NCBI GenBank assembly: GCA_040357565.1
Contig: JBDODJ010000058.1
Source of the DNA: Cercozoa sp. M6MM
Taxonomy: Eukaryota; Endomyxa: Ascetosporea
Length of the DNA stretch: 64,000 bases
Reading direction: 5' to 3' (one strand)
The notes under the pieces were generated by a model. The model made no database searches. It saw nothing but the letters and a program-made list of their open reading frames with translations, and was not told the origin of the DNA. Shown piece after piece: positions 1 through 12,600 of the stretch. A program made the position numbers and the translations under genes. Each line of letters opens with the position of its first letter. Position 1 is the stretch's first letter.

Positions 1-90
<90 letters not shown>
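1..90. repeat. (TC)n microsatellite at window edge
   Basis: Uninterrupted TC dinucleotides run from the first base of the window, followed by a short GCGCGC/GCTC transition. The array continues beyond the left edge, so its length is unknown. Confidence 0.95.
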
Positions 91-91
<1 letters not shown>

Positions 92-779
92 CGCGCGCGC
101 TCGCTCGCTCTCTGTTACTCTGTGCTTGTTACTCTGTGCTCGTTACTCTGTGCTCTGTGCTGTATCTGTGTGTCATTTTGTTTCATTTGTTTTCACTTTG
201 TCATTGTGCGCAGTCCCTTTGCTTTCGCACCCTCGCAATGCTCCCCCAAACTCGCTTTTTGAACGCTTCTGCGCTGTGCTGCTGCGTCTCTGCCAAGGGT
301 AGTTTCTGTGATCTTCCTCACTTGTCATGTTGTAATGCCACACCTACTATGGGGAGGCAGCAAGCGGCAGTGCGATCTGTCGCGCGTGTGCCGTTTGTGG
401 CGACTCTTTTGCGATCGCGTCTCGCGACATTGGCGACAAAAACTGGTACCGCGAGTTTACAGTACACCAATGATATGTAGCAGGCCGAAGTCTCTGTGTA
501 CGCTTACACAGGAACTACCGTTTGTGGAGCTGCCCATGCCGCCGTCTCCGGTGCTGTACATACATGTCGATGTCCTATGTGGTGCATGTGCTTGTTGATG
601 AACAGGAGGCCGACTGGTCGCCACGACAGCGTGCCGAAAGAGCGCACCCCGACTTCCGCTGCTGCGAATTGCAACAGCTCGTACTCTTGCATGCTCTGTT
701 GTGTCTCGGTCTCTGTATTGTGTATGTATATGTTACCTTCTTAAACTGTGTGGACAGTTGCAAATGCAGCGTATCTGTA
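91..779 (+). other. Probable upstream exon/intron sequence of the Rab3GAP gene, not resolved
   Basis: Short plus-strand open segments separated by possible GT...AG introns are present, but I could not align any of them confidently to the Rab3GAP family. They precede the first exon I accept (ending near 838). The true start of the gene may lie here or to the left of the window. Confidence 0.3.
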
Positions 780-3272
780 CGGAGCGACTGCTGCAACAAA
801 GATTGTTTGACCCGCCTCAGTCGCCGTCGCATGAAGAAGCTCTTGGGTAAGCATACGTAGACCTGAAAGAATGGAGTCCTTGCGCGAGTGCACGGTGTGT
901 GCTGCAGAGTAAGACGAGTCCTGACGGGCATGCCAATGTGCAACAACCCGTCGCGAGACATTCGCGAGCCGTACACTCAGCCGCACGCGCCTTGCACGAG
1001 TGCGCAGCTGCAGCAACGCAACCGTTCGACGCATCCCACAGTACCGTACTTGTCCAGACCCCTGCCTACAGAGTGCTCACTCCTGTCACTCTATTGGGGT
1101 GCAGGAGAAAGAGGCACAGCTCGGCAGCGATGTTGCCGCCTTCAAAGCTGCGAATCCCGGCGCTGTGTTCGCCGATTTTGTGCGCTGGTGTACGTTTTGA
1201 ATGAGATACAGTGTGTTGCACCTGTGTGTACTATGTGTGTGTGTGCGTGCGTGCGTGTGTGTGTGTGTGTGTGTGTGTGTTCGTAGACTCTCCTAAGGAC
1301 TGGCACCCGGAGGAAGAAGTCGAAGTGCAGGACACTGACTTGCCCAAGCACTTGTGGCGATCCATTTGTCCGCGCGGAAGCTTGTCCGCGAGGATGGTAC
1401 CTGAGACCACTTCAGTTTCAACGACAGCGGACACAAGCGACACCGATGACGGCGCAGTTGAAGTGGATGATGACGATAATTTGTGGTATGTTCGTTTGTC
1501 TGACTTTAGGTGCTTCATTCTATGAGCGTGCAGGCACCGTGTCTGGAAAAGCACAGAACCGTGTCAGGTCGCCAAACAGGTGCACAGTCGGGCCAATATG
1601 CACTGTTGAGGACTGGCTCTCATGCGTGCGCTGTGCAGACCCCTCTCTTCGACGCGCAGCGCGAGGGCGAAAAAACGCTGCGAAAACTCGCCGATTTGAC
1701 ACCGTTGCAACTGTTCAATGTATCCCAGTGTCTGCGTCCGTGTCTGTGTATACGTGGTGTGTGTGTGTGTGTATGTGTGTCTGTGTCTGTGTGTCTGTGT
1801 ATGTGAGGGTATGTGCAAAGGAACTGGCACGCACCGTGCCAGTGGTGGCGATGCGTGCACTTGCATCGTCGCTCTCCGTGTTTCCCTTCCTACAGCACTG
1901 GTACAAACCATATTTCCCTAATGGGCATTCTTAGCACCTGTGTGTGTATGTATCATTGTGGTACGGCACAGCAAGTCGGTGCAAGCAGAGTTCGCGCACC
2001 TCCGCAATGCGTTGTCTGCATGCGTCATTCCCAACGAGTACGGCACTCCCATGCTCTGTGTTGAGATATATACATGCTCTTGTTGATAGTAGAAACGACG
2101 AGGAAGTGGTCGATTGCAATGCTGCACTGCGCGACCTGTGTCCGGTACCATTGTTTTTGTTTCAGTGTCACCAAGTATGTCGCCTCTGGTACAGGCTCTG
2201 CGCGAGGCCGAGTCCAACAGTGCCGATGCATTGTCACTGGCCGCTCTGTTGAAACAAAATGACAACGATATTAATGGAAACCAGCGCAGCAGTCACAGCA
2301 ACGGCGGCGACGGTGACCAGGATTATTTAATGCAAGCACTCGTGATCGACGGCCTTTTACGCGAGGTACATTTTTCGACCACACCCCACACGAAGAAGAA
2401 AACAGTTCCCGGACACGTTGCCTAGGGACGTGTGCGTATCACGGCGCAGCAGCGCTGTCTTGCGGTTCGATTGCTACGACTCGGACACACCAACGAACAC
2501 GGTGCCAATAAAATTATCAATTGAAGGGATGATGAACATACAAAATATTTAACTTGGTGGACCCAGAGGATAGCGCGCATTTCGATACGGCGAGCAATAC
2601 GTTCGACAGTGCCAGTAGCGACAGAGAGAGCGCAAACTGTCTTCCTGAGGTGCGCGGCTGCTTATTCCAGTGTCTTATGGATGTGTATGTGTGTGTGTGT
2701 GTGTTGGGTCTGTGTGTGTGTGTGTGTGTGTGTTGTGTGTGTGTGTGTTGTGTGTGTGTGTGTGTGTTGTGTGTGTGTGTGTGTGTTGTGTGTGTGTGTG
2801 TTGTGTGTGTGTGTGTTGTGTGTGTTGTGTGTGTGTGTGTTGCTATCGATATGCTGTATCTGTGCATCTGATTTCAGGCGCTGGCGAAACATTTTGTGGC
2901 AGTTGCGTTGACGCGCATGCGCCGTCGACCGCTTGACTGGATGCGTGCTGCACCTCAGGTCTCCTCCCGGTGTATCCTCATGTATGTGCACGTGTTGTGG
3001 ACTTTGCATACTGCAGCGTGTGTACATTCGCGCCGTGAGTCCAGTGGTATCGCGTCATCGGGCAGAGAACCACGTGCTACGACAGGGTGCCCTACGATGC
3101 TTGCCCACCTTCCGTGGCAATGCCAGCAGGTGTGGCATTTAACCTTTTGTGATTCTTTTCTTGCAGCGAACAAAAAGTACGCATGCGTTCTTGCAGCGAC
3201 GCCGAGGCCTTCCTGGCTGGCGACGCAGGCGACAATGTAGTCGCTGTTACCAGTAGCGTTTCCCTGTTCTAG
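780..3272 (+). CDS. RAB3GAP1: Rab3 GTPase-activating protein catalytic subunit-like, C-terminal part
   Basis: Rab3GAP catalytic subunits form a heterodimer that acts on Rab3 and Rab18 GTPases in membrane traffic and autophagy. The clearest match is the signature at 1105-1330: an exon ending FKAANPGAVFADFVRW joins across an intron (donor 1190, acceptor ending 1286) to YSPKDW, as in the family's FKAANPG..DFVRW.SP.DW. The next exons read PKHLW, then HRVWKSTEPCQVAKQ (1534-1579), then TPLFDAQREGEKTLRKLADL (from about 1639), which parallels the family order W..AW...KP.P...Q..LFD...E.EK.L..L. Later exons (2130-2366, about 2555-2650, 2876-2960) are less conserved. The last exon ends DAEAFLAGDAGDNV...SVSLF with TAG at 3270-3272, like the family's short C-terminal LAGAFS..TSFF. 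Only about the C-terminal half is visible; the catalytic region would be upstream. A (GT)n or (TG)n array lies in several introns. Confidence 0.72.
1232..1282. repeat. (GT)n array within a Rab3GAP intron
   Basis: A GT dinucleotide array fills most of the intron between donor 1190 and acceptor 1286. The flanking exons join in frame to give RWYSPKDW, so this array is intronic and the splice is well supported. Confidence 0.9.
2682..2842. repeat. (TG)n array with TTG interruptions
   Basis: About 160 bases of TG repeats are broken at irregular intervals by an extra T. The array lies between Rab3GAP exons, in the intron that ends near 2875 (TTTCAG). Confidence 0.92.
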
Positions 3273-4094
3273 CCTTCGCTCAGTTCTCGGTTGGGCACGC
3301 GGCTTGCAGCCCGCGGCCCTTGCGTTACGTTTGGCCTGCAGCTACTACCTGTATCCAACTACCCGTAGCCTACTGTACTACACAGATAATACGGGGCACT
3401 ACCCCCCCCCCCCCCCCCCTCGCCTGGAGGGGATTTTCGAAATTACTAGGATTTTGGAGGTTCAGCGCTTTAAAAGAGACACAGGCCCAGCCAAAACGTC
3501 CTAGGGAGTATAGGAGAACTACAAGCAACAGGGAGGGCATCTGCGCAGCATGCGCAGCAAGCAGCGCTGCGGCGACTGTCGCAAGAAGCGACCTGGGAGG
3601 AGGGCTTTATTCGCTTAATAAGCCACTGTGCGTTGAGAAAAGCCAAGTGAATCTAGAACTAGAAATAAAAAAAAATAATAGATAATGACTGCACCGATCG
3701 TTTTTGTAGAATACTATAAATTTTCGAGAAGTGGTCAGTCTGGGGTACGCGAGTACGCGAGCGCGCGGAGTGTACGGCGTAGACACAGCCATGCTCCTGT
3801 GACCCACCCCGGACTGGAGCTGCTTAGTTGGTTTCATATATGATTCAACTAACTGTACGGCGGAATCATGCGCACTCGCGGCCTGCGCCCGGCCGGCACG
3901 TCGGTCTTCCGCTCGCGTCGCGTCGGTGGCTCACGTCGGTCACACTTGGCTCGGTCACACTTACACGCTAGTCGCCGGCGAAGCTAACACTGAAACTCGA
4001 ACGGTCAGGCACCACGCGAATGCGCTTGGCTTCCTTCGTCAAGAATCATGCAAACAGTACGTATACATTCGTCCGCTACGTGTGTAGCCTAAAA
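3273..4094. other. Convergent intergenic region
   Basis: This lies between the 3' end of the Rab3GAP gene (+) and the 3' end of the next minus-strand gene. It contains a run of C at about 3403-3419, an A-rich stretch at 3660-3680 and one copy of the dispersed LINE-tail repeat (3786-3850). I see no gene in it; the open frames here have no splice or family support. Confidence 0.6.
3786..3850 (+). repeat. Dispersed repeat, copy A (diverged LINE 3' tail)
   Basis: The blocks CCATGCTCCTGTGACCCACC and TTAGTTGGTTTC, then TCAACTAACTG, recur in the same order and orientation at 15362-15450 and 28019-28106. The third copy lies at the 3' end of a recognisable LINE fragment. This copy is the shortest and most diverged of the three. 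Confidence 0.75.
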
Positions 4095-4620
4095 CGGGTG
4101 CAAGTACCTCAGTTTGAAACACGGCGTTGACGTTTGCAAAGTCAAAGGCATCTTCGCTCTCCTGCACATCGATTTGTAGAGTTTTTCAACCTCTTGTTGT
4201 GTCGGTCAAAATCGCGTACCGTAATCCGCTGGTAGGCCACGAGTAGGTTGTCAAACGAAGCGAACAGGAGCTGCACACGCAGTTCCAGCTGGTCGTCCGT
4301 CGTATCGGCATCCTCAACGGAGGTGACAAAAGTGTCTGACAGCGGATGCAACAGTGCCTGCCTCAACGCTTCATCTTGAGTTCCACCCTGTGATACACCA
4401 GAGATAAACTTAAGCATACAGTTCCACCCAAAGACACATCCGAGATAAACTTAAGCATATCTTACCACAACAAGCTCAGTGAGATTGACGTTCGTCACCC
4501 TGTAGTAAGTCAATATACATGAGTTTTCCATATACATCCAACAGACAGCTCCTGACCTACTTTAGTGCAGGCATCGTAAGACTCGATGCAGCTCGTAGTG
4601 CGTCCACCTACACACACACA

Positions 4621-4658
<38 letters not shown>

Positions 4659-6980
4659 CACACGCACACACTGATACGCAGATAGGGCAGCGACAGACAA
4701 CCTGTTTACCACCCCGGCAACAGCGAGATCGAGAAGAACAAGATCGTGGAGCAGCAAAACTCCATTGCTCTCGAATAGCGCCTGTTAACGCGCCCAGTGT
4801 GAATATGCAGAGTACAAATGCAGCCACGTACCTGCCCTGTGGCAGCGTCACGCACTCGCAGTGGTCCAAACCGCGCGTCCGCCAACGATAAACCTGCGAG
4901 CACACCAATTTATTGTATGTGAGTCGGAGGAAACTGAAACATACCACTCAGGGTGAGCTCGAAATCAACTCGAAAACGACGTTTGCTGTATGAAACAGTA
5001 TTTTATGCGCCACCAACAGATTAAATACACAGTTACCGAAAGATTGCGCAAGTGTCTAAGTCGGTCTCCAGTAGTCTGTGGAGTTGCAAGTGTAACAGCA
5101 TTCACAGAGAGAGTAAAGTAGTGCACATCCGTGCCTGAGCTGTTCAACGGCTCGGCGACCTTCGTCGTTTTGAGTCAGAAAGTCATTGAGAGTGCTCTGT
5201 TGTTGAGTATGCGTAAAATGCTGTCGAGGTTTCGGCATCAGGAGAATGATGTACCTGCTGCGTCTGAGTCAATTCTCGGTGGAGAATTCCAACGCCGCAA
5301 CATCCTACATCGGTATACTTGAGCCTCAACTGAAACCTACAGATTTACTCGCTAAAAAACTCTACCCAGAGGCGGGGCATTCGTGACAAACAGGCGATGG
5401 AGTGCTGTGCAGGACAGTTTCTGCAACAAATACAAAACAGACATTCAAAAACAAAACGAAACAAACAACTACTTCAAAAAACAAACACATGCCCTAGTAT
5501 TGGCGGCAGCGTTCACGAGAAACTCGTCGTTTGGGTTGTCTTCCTACTCTCATCATCAAACTTTGTGTGCTGTGTGTGTGTGTGGATATGTGTGTGTATG
5601 TATGTGTGTATGTGTGTNNNNNNNNNNGTGTGGATATGTGTGTGTATGTATGTGTGTATGTGTGTGTGTGCGCGCGCGCGCGTGTGTGTGTGTGTGGGTG
5701 TAAGTGGTACAAATTCCAGCGCACAGCGTATCAGTTCACGTAGCGGCAGAGCGAATTCGAGGAACTGGCCGCAGAAATCAAAGATGAGACCGCTAACGCC
5801 GGCCACACTCCGCAGTACCTAGTGGGTCCATTGCATCTTGTGAGGCGCGAACGACTATACAGAGCTTAAGCAGTTACCAAATCGGCAAATATGTCAGCGG
5901 ACAGCGTATTTTCACTCGATTCTGGGACTGCCGTTCCTGCAAAGAGTGCGCTTGCGTGTTTGTGCAGTTTCCAAAGGCTGGCAATATGATACCCTCCTCG
6001 CGAGCTGTATCGATGTTTAGCTGCGAGGGAACCGACGAACGCGCTCCTGGCAAGTTCACCGAGCCACTCGCAGTGCTTGTTGACTGTACACGTTAGCTAT
6101 TTTCATACGTTATACATGGCATCAGGTGAGAGATACCGACGCATGGAACTGACGCGCGCAGTCGAAGTTCTGCCGGACCAGACGCCTTGCAGCGCGTTCT
6201 GCCCTGCGAATATTGGAACGTACGCGTGCATGTGCACTTGTGTATGTGTAAAAATGTACCGGTGCAGGATTTCGGACCGCTCTTGCACCGACATCACGAG
6301 TGGTAATGCAGGAGTCACTTCTAACACTACTCGCAAACATATTCACGCATATCGGTTATGCATCAAGCACAGATAAGTACGTAACTTACCCGTGCTGTTG
6401 TTCTCATCAGTTTCGTTGACAAATCGCAAACTTGGGCGTGGGGTATGCCTCGATATCTCTGAACAGGTTAGTGTACTGACACGCAAACAACGAGCATAGG
6501 TTTAAGGAACCCGATTCAACAAAGGCGCTCACAAGAGCCTGCGCACGTGCTGCAAAGCATGCACCGTCGCCACACAACTGCACACAAAGAAAAGATAGGA
6601 CAATCTGCAGAAGGAAAAAGACTGAAGTTTACGGCAGAGTAGACACGCAGCATGTCGGCAACGCTCGTATCGACCCACCTATACCACAGTCGGATTGCGC
6701 ACAACAAAAACCTGCTGTTACGAAATTGCACCCAAGCGCATTCATGCGACGCCTTGCAACCGCATGCGCAAACTTGGACGCATCGCACGCCACTGTGCTT
6801 AGTCTGAACGCCCAGGATACTGCAAGCAACAGACCAACTCAAGTGCAGTACATGTGCCTGTACCTTTGGCGAGCACATCCGTACTGAAACAAAGTCTGCA
6901 GCAACGCCGCTTCAGTGCCACTCGAGGTCGTTGTTGGCAGTGTCTGCGAAGACACGCACACATACATACATACACACACA

Positions 6981-7050
<70 letters not shown>

Positions 7051-7980
7051 AAAGTAAAACTCGGCTCACATCATAAAGAAACAGATCGATGCACGTGCGT
7101 GCAGGCAGTGGCTGCGACAAAGACGACAGCGTCTTTGCAATTTTACACAAACACGCACTGTACGTCTCACATGCACGCCTTGCAGAGCGGAAACTTATAG
7201 ACACCTGTGCGGCACTGCTCGTGATGTGAGGCGAGACAGTCGCACACACCTAATGAAAATTAAAATCTTGTGCATTGAAAGATGTCTTGTCCATTGTATA
7301 CGGTGTACCTGAGCACCGATATCGAAAGCGGTGTCCACCGCCAAGTCGTCGAGTAACCTCACTAAAGTCATACAATCACAAGAAAAGACACTACAGTATT
7401 TGTACCGATATATAATACCCTCAGCATGCGTGTAGCAAAAGGAGGCGGTGCGACTGTTCCTCAGGCATGGAACTTCGTACAACATTGTCCGCCACCTAAA
7501 CACGGTCAATCTCATTGATACAGCCTTGTTATCTGCCTCGTGTCGGTCGGTACCTCTCAGGAAAAAGGTCGCAGCTTTCCACTGCTTTGAGTAACGGTTG
7601 CCGACATTCCGCGCAGAAGCTCTAAATCAAAGTATCAAAACATGCTCACCTCAACAAGATCTTTAAGGTTTAAACAAACTCACGGAGAGATCGTCATGTG
7701 AACACAGTGACAGCGACAGGCAAAGCTCGGACTCATCGGCTGCCACGGCATGGGTACGCTGAACGGAGCGAGTTACACATGGCCAGGCACGCACCAGTAC
7801 AGCGCGACACTCCTGGGTGATGTTGGAGCCGCCGCCAATCGCACGCAGCACGGCGACGTTGATTTCAGAAAGACGCCCGAAGGACGGTCTTCGCTCCAGC
7901 GAGCGGCGCGTTGACTGCGATCTCGCCCTCAGCGACGCTAGATACACCAGCAAAAAGGCGAGTAAAGCCACTAACCTCAT
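4095..7980 (-). CDS. Unrecognised multi-exon minus-strand gene
   Basis: I do not recognise this gene. Several minus-strand open segments bounded by plausible splice sites are seen: 4142-4417 (ending QLLFASFDNLLVAYQRITVR; an acidic downstream frame reads DVQESEDAFDFANVNAVF), 4840-4893 (VYRWRTRGLDHCECV), about 5710-5820 (VAGVSGLIFDFCGQFLEFAL), about 5880-6075 (EWLGELARSAFVGSLAAKHR), 7310-7370 and 7400-7515 (WRTMLYEVPCLRNSRTASF). The uppermost open segment could start with ATG at 7978-7980 and reads MRLVALLAFLLVYLASLRAR, a possible signal peptide or signal anchor. Leucine/alanine-rich helical stretches would suit a large helical-repeat protein, but that is inference. More than one gene may be included. 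CA and GT arrays with an N gap lie in its putative introns. Confidence 0.35.
4381..4462. repeat. Direct duplication of about 40 bases
   Basis: Two adjacent units each start AGTTCCACCC and end GAGATAAACTTAAGCATA. They differ in the middle (TGTGATACACCA versus AAAGACACATCC). The units overlap the upstream edge of the minus-strand exon at 4142-4417, so one junction copy may be intronic. Confidence 0.75.
4609..4673. repeat. (CA)n array
   Basis: CA dinucleotides with CCCA and CGCA interruptions lie between minus-strand exon segments, presumably in an intron. Confidence 0.9.
5570..5698. repeat. (TGTA/GT)n array with assembly gap
   Basis: GT- and GTAT-type repeats flank a 10-N gap at 5618-5627. 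The two sides are nearly identical, so the assembler probably could not bridge the array and its true length is unknown. A CG-rich tract (CGCGCGCGCG) follows at about 5669. Confidence 0.9.
6957..7048. repeat. (CA)n array
   Basis: CA dinucleotides with CATA and CAAA interruptions, in a putative intron of the minus-strand gene. Confidence 0.9.
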
Positions 7981-8293
7981 TAAAAGTCATACCAACCTAT
8001 AGCTATTAATACAGGTACATTGGGCATACGCGTGGATGTCGAGCGATTCAAATACCAACTCCTCATTAAAAAATATCCAGCTGAAAAAGTTCACTCGAGT
8101 TGGATCAACGAGTCGTCGTTTTTCTGTGGACTATGAGCGTGCGCACACGCGTGTACTTACTCGTTAGTGTGCCAGAAACTCCTAAATTTGACCGTAGCGC
8201 GTATTGATTTGCAAGGCCAACTGCAGCTTGGTTGATCAGGCAGTAAGTTTACAGTACATAGAGTTCCCACTGTGTTGGAGTGCACACTCGTTG

Positions 8294-9539
8294 ATGTCTG
8301 CGCCACCTTACCACTCCGTTGAGCACAATGAGGTACCTGCGGTAAATTTGTGTTTTTGTAATCCGAGATAATCCGAGATGTGTGGCGTTATGCTTCATTT
8401 CTTGTTGTCGCAGGTGGCTGCAGTCCCGCACCCCCTGGTATATCTCCTCGTGCGTACGGGAGTGTATGTCTTAACCCAAATATCGATAGGTGGGTGCTCG
8501 ACGCGCGCCGCTTCCGGAAGAATTGTTCCTCCGCACTTTCCGCTTCCTCGCTCTCGATGACCGCGCACGTGCGGTTTGTTTGCCTAGCATCAGTTTGTGT
8601 TTATTCGATGTATCATAATTGCAGGCACGTGTATGCCGACATTGGCATAGTATGATGCGACAATCTGACCTGTATCTTACGTGTTTGAGTTTGCATTGTG
8701 CGTATCCACGCCTTGTCTGCTTAGTTGGTTTTCGCTCGATCTGAGTCCAACCGCAAGTTTGCTAACCGATGGCATGCTTCGCAAGGTGCCCATTAGTTCC
8801 AAAAGAACTATTTTCAACAGTTGCAGCCATGTTCTGAGCAGGCGCTCCAGCAACGACAGTTTGTGATGCTGGAATCACTTTCCTTGGGTACTATGTCTGT
8901 GGTATTTCGTGTCGGTAGTATCGGCTTGCTTACAGAAATGTGCGCGCTGCTCACACCGAAGGCTCTTGATATTGTTGCCGAAGAACAGCCCAACTTGAAG
9001 GTATTTTCTACCCTAGATGTGTCTGCTTGCTGTATCTGTTTGTGGAGTTAGGTGCTGTTGCTCACGCACGCCTGCAGCACTGGCTACACGTCGCATTTGC
9101 CAGTGAACAAAATTGCTCGTTTCGTACGCTTGTTTTGCATGGCCTAAATCTCTTCGCGTTGACAAACCACGTCTTTTATTTTTTAGTGCCAAAGAATGAC
9201 GAACTTGCGCAAAATCGAGCTGTTGGTGTGTTAGTTTTGCGTTGATCGATTTATCCTTGCGTGTTGTGAATATCTCATCTCATCGCACAGGGCGCGATTG
9301 AAGATCCGAATGGCCACGTAGCCCTTCAATTGGTGCTTTGTTTTTTGTAAGTTTCCTTATCGTTGCTTTTACATGTGTACACAGAGGGAGCTACTGCCGA
9401 ACATTGATTTCGGTTTTCTCTTTCGACGCGCGCTGTCCAAGGTTGATCTCTGAGCTCTGTGTTTAGTATCGCCGTGTTTTATTACTGATTTACAGACGAA
9501 CATGGTTCATCATCCGCGGATCCTGCCTCCTGTACCCTC

Positions 9540-9611
<72 letters not shown>

Positions 9612-12600
9612 GGTACGCATGTGCTGCAGGGTGCCCCTCCGGACCTCCTAGTGCACGACGCGCAGGCTGAGGAAAGGTATACTTTCGCTGCTCCGTGTCA
9701 CATTAATCTCTAGCTGTGCATTTGTTTCTGTAAGCAGCAGTACTAACTCGCAGCAACGGCTCTTGATTCCCAATGTCCAGAATCCAAGGTTGCCGTCAGC
9801 TTCGATGCAGCACATGGAACCCCAGGCACACCAACAATCAGGGCCACGCTTGGGCCTGCAACCGCCTTCGTCACTTATTGTACTAAGTTATCATGTGCAT
9901 TATGTGCGATGTGTATGCGTACGGCTGTATGCTATTCCAGAGTGATGAGTTTTCGGGCGAATTTGGCAGCGATCCGCTGACGCAACTACCCGTGGTTGCT
10001 TTAGGTAGCGTGATTTTCTTGAAATAAGAGTTCGACTTATGTGTTTGTGCTTATAATACAGTGGTGTTACCGGAGCACCGATTCAACCGGACCAGCGAAC
10101 ATGATTTAACAGCTGCTGCGTGCGCTTTTGCTGGTATTACCCGTGCTGCTTGAGTTTTTTCCTATCGAATGCTTGGCATACAGAGAACATGGACGCTGAT
10201 ATTGGCAATTGCGGTGGCGACGTGCATGGGCGGTACTCAGTGTTTGGGCATTTATGTGTATCTGTATCTGTCTGCTTGGTTGTGTATGGTACAGTTTGGT
10301 GTATGACTCCGTGTCTTGGCGAATTCCGGGAAAGTACCCTGCCATGGTAACTCTAAGTGTATGAGACGTATTAATGCTTAAAACGCGCGTACTTTCAGGT
10401 GCACTACGCGTGCCGACGGCACAGAAATCAAGTGTTCCGCGGCAACGACGTCTGGCACTGCCAGGTGTGTCAGTCAGCGTACCTGGCGAACAGTATGGCT
10501 ACCGAAGTGACGTGCTCACTTTGCAACGATCGGTATTATCAAGGCATAACCTGCACCCTGCATTTTAAAATACAGCTGTTTGGCCAATTCGTTTAGCGCT
10601 CAAATGACGGCCCAGCGGCGTTGGATTTCTCTAGACCTTGCCACAGAGGTCTGCTCTGTGTTTTCTCGTGCGCTAGGAGTACTGGTTTAACGAGTGCAGG
10701 AAGAAGTTCTCATCTCCCATCTCAGCTTTGGCAACATTCTGGAACGCACTGGTATTCTTGCGTTACACCAAAAACACTTTTGCACTTACAAGCATGTGCA
10801 GTGGTATTGTCAAACCGTCGCAATCTTCCGTCGTCGCTCGAAATCGTTGCGTCTGTACGTTGTACGCTCGACGTGAACCAAGAGGTAGGGCAGACTTTAC
10901 CAAGCGTTGTTTGCAATGCACTGTTTTCCTTCACGTCTGGGCGTAGTCGATGCAGTCGCCGCCGTCGTTTGCTCAGCAAGTGCAACAACAGGTACTTGAT
11001 CATTTGCTGCATGTATCTCTGTGGGTCATGTTAACAGCGAGAGGAACAGCAACAGCAAGTGGACGATCTTGACTTCCTTAACGCTCCTGATGATGGCCCG
11101 GGGGAAGAGGATGAAGAAAAAGAGGACGAACCGTTGTTAAACAACGTCGATCGTGGCGTGTCCTATCTTGCCTTCTGGCAGCACAATGAACCGCAAGTCA
11201 ACTTGCACGTTGAACAGGTACCTGCGAAGTTGTAGTTTTGGTAGTATGGAAACACACGTGTTTATTGTGATACAGATAAAGAGTGCACTGCTCGAAGCGC
11301 GTCGCCGCAACAATACAAGGGCGCTGCTGGTGTACCGTCCTGGTGACGAATGCGATCACATCGATGTCGTCGTGGATAGGTACATCTTACTGACTTCCCT
11401 GCCATCCAGACTTATACATGTGATGTGATCACAGAAGAAGTGCGATAAAGTCGCCTGTGCATGAGACGTCGCTACGATCTCTGTACTTTGTCCGTGAGTG
11501 CAGAAGGAGCGATGGATGTGCGCAAAATTGTTTCATGAGCAGGTACAGTGGGTGGAGTGCCTTCTGGCTGATTGCGTTGCCGATCTTGGCCATGTCGGTT
11601 GTGTTGCCGATGCTGGTTTGGTATGCACTCTGATGTGCGTGTGTGCATTCGTATTCCAACATGTGCGCTGTGTAGGATGTATCGTCCGCTGTCGGCTTTC
11701 GACTCTATCGACAACGGTATCAAAGGCCGCGTTCATCAAAGTGCGTATTTCCACTTAAATGTGTCATAGGAATGGGAGTTCCGGCGATTGTTGTGCAAAC
11801 AAGACAAGGTAATTCCGAACTTTGTGTGTTCAGGCCCATATGCTGTGCACAACATTCGCCACTTCAGATACACCGGCTTATTGGTTGCCGCTTGTTGTCA
11901 TCGCTGGGTACTTTGCCTCCACATGCTGTCTGAGTGGGATGAATTGTGTACGTCCTTGGTATTCGCGCAGTGTGCTGGCAATATTTGCCTTGGCGACTTG
12001 GATGGCTGCAAGGTACTTTGCACTTTTGTCTTTTGTTCAAATGTGTCTCTAGACAAGTGCACCATAGACACCGTGAGACGTGTGAACGAATTTTCCGCAA
12101 ATTCCTCGTACCGCTCGATGGACATATGAACGCATCAATATGAAACGCATCACTGTGTGTACGCACTGCGCAGGTGGTGGATTCGATGTTGATATTGAGT
12201 GTCGGCACCGGAATCATCCTGTTCACGCTGTGGTTAGTTTTGGGCGTTTCTACATTTCGAAGGGTGTGCGAGGATTTGCAACCGGTGCAGGTTCGCGTTG
12301 TCTGCTGGTCGACATCTTCCGATGGATGTCTTCGCTTTCGTTTTCGTGTGTTGGAATGTTGGTAGTTTCTCTTTTGCCTTGAATATCTCTCTTTCTGTTA
12401 CACCGTTGTTGCGACGCAGGTGGTCTGGGGGTGGCGGCGTTGTGGTTGCACGTACCTTCGGTGCTGCCAAAGATTTCTGTCGCTTTTCTCACTGCCATCA
12501 TGGTGCGGACTCTTTCTTGTTAGTAAGTGCGGGCTCTTTCTTGTTAGTAAGTGCGCTGCTTGCTTCGACTCGCGTGTTTGTGCAGGCTTTTGTGGTGACT

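Noticed and set aside
10390..10520. RING or RanBP2-type zinc finger in the membrane-protein gene
   Set aside because: CRRHRN...WHC and CSLCND contain Cys/His pairs, but the spacing fits neither family and a likely intron donor splits the segment.
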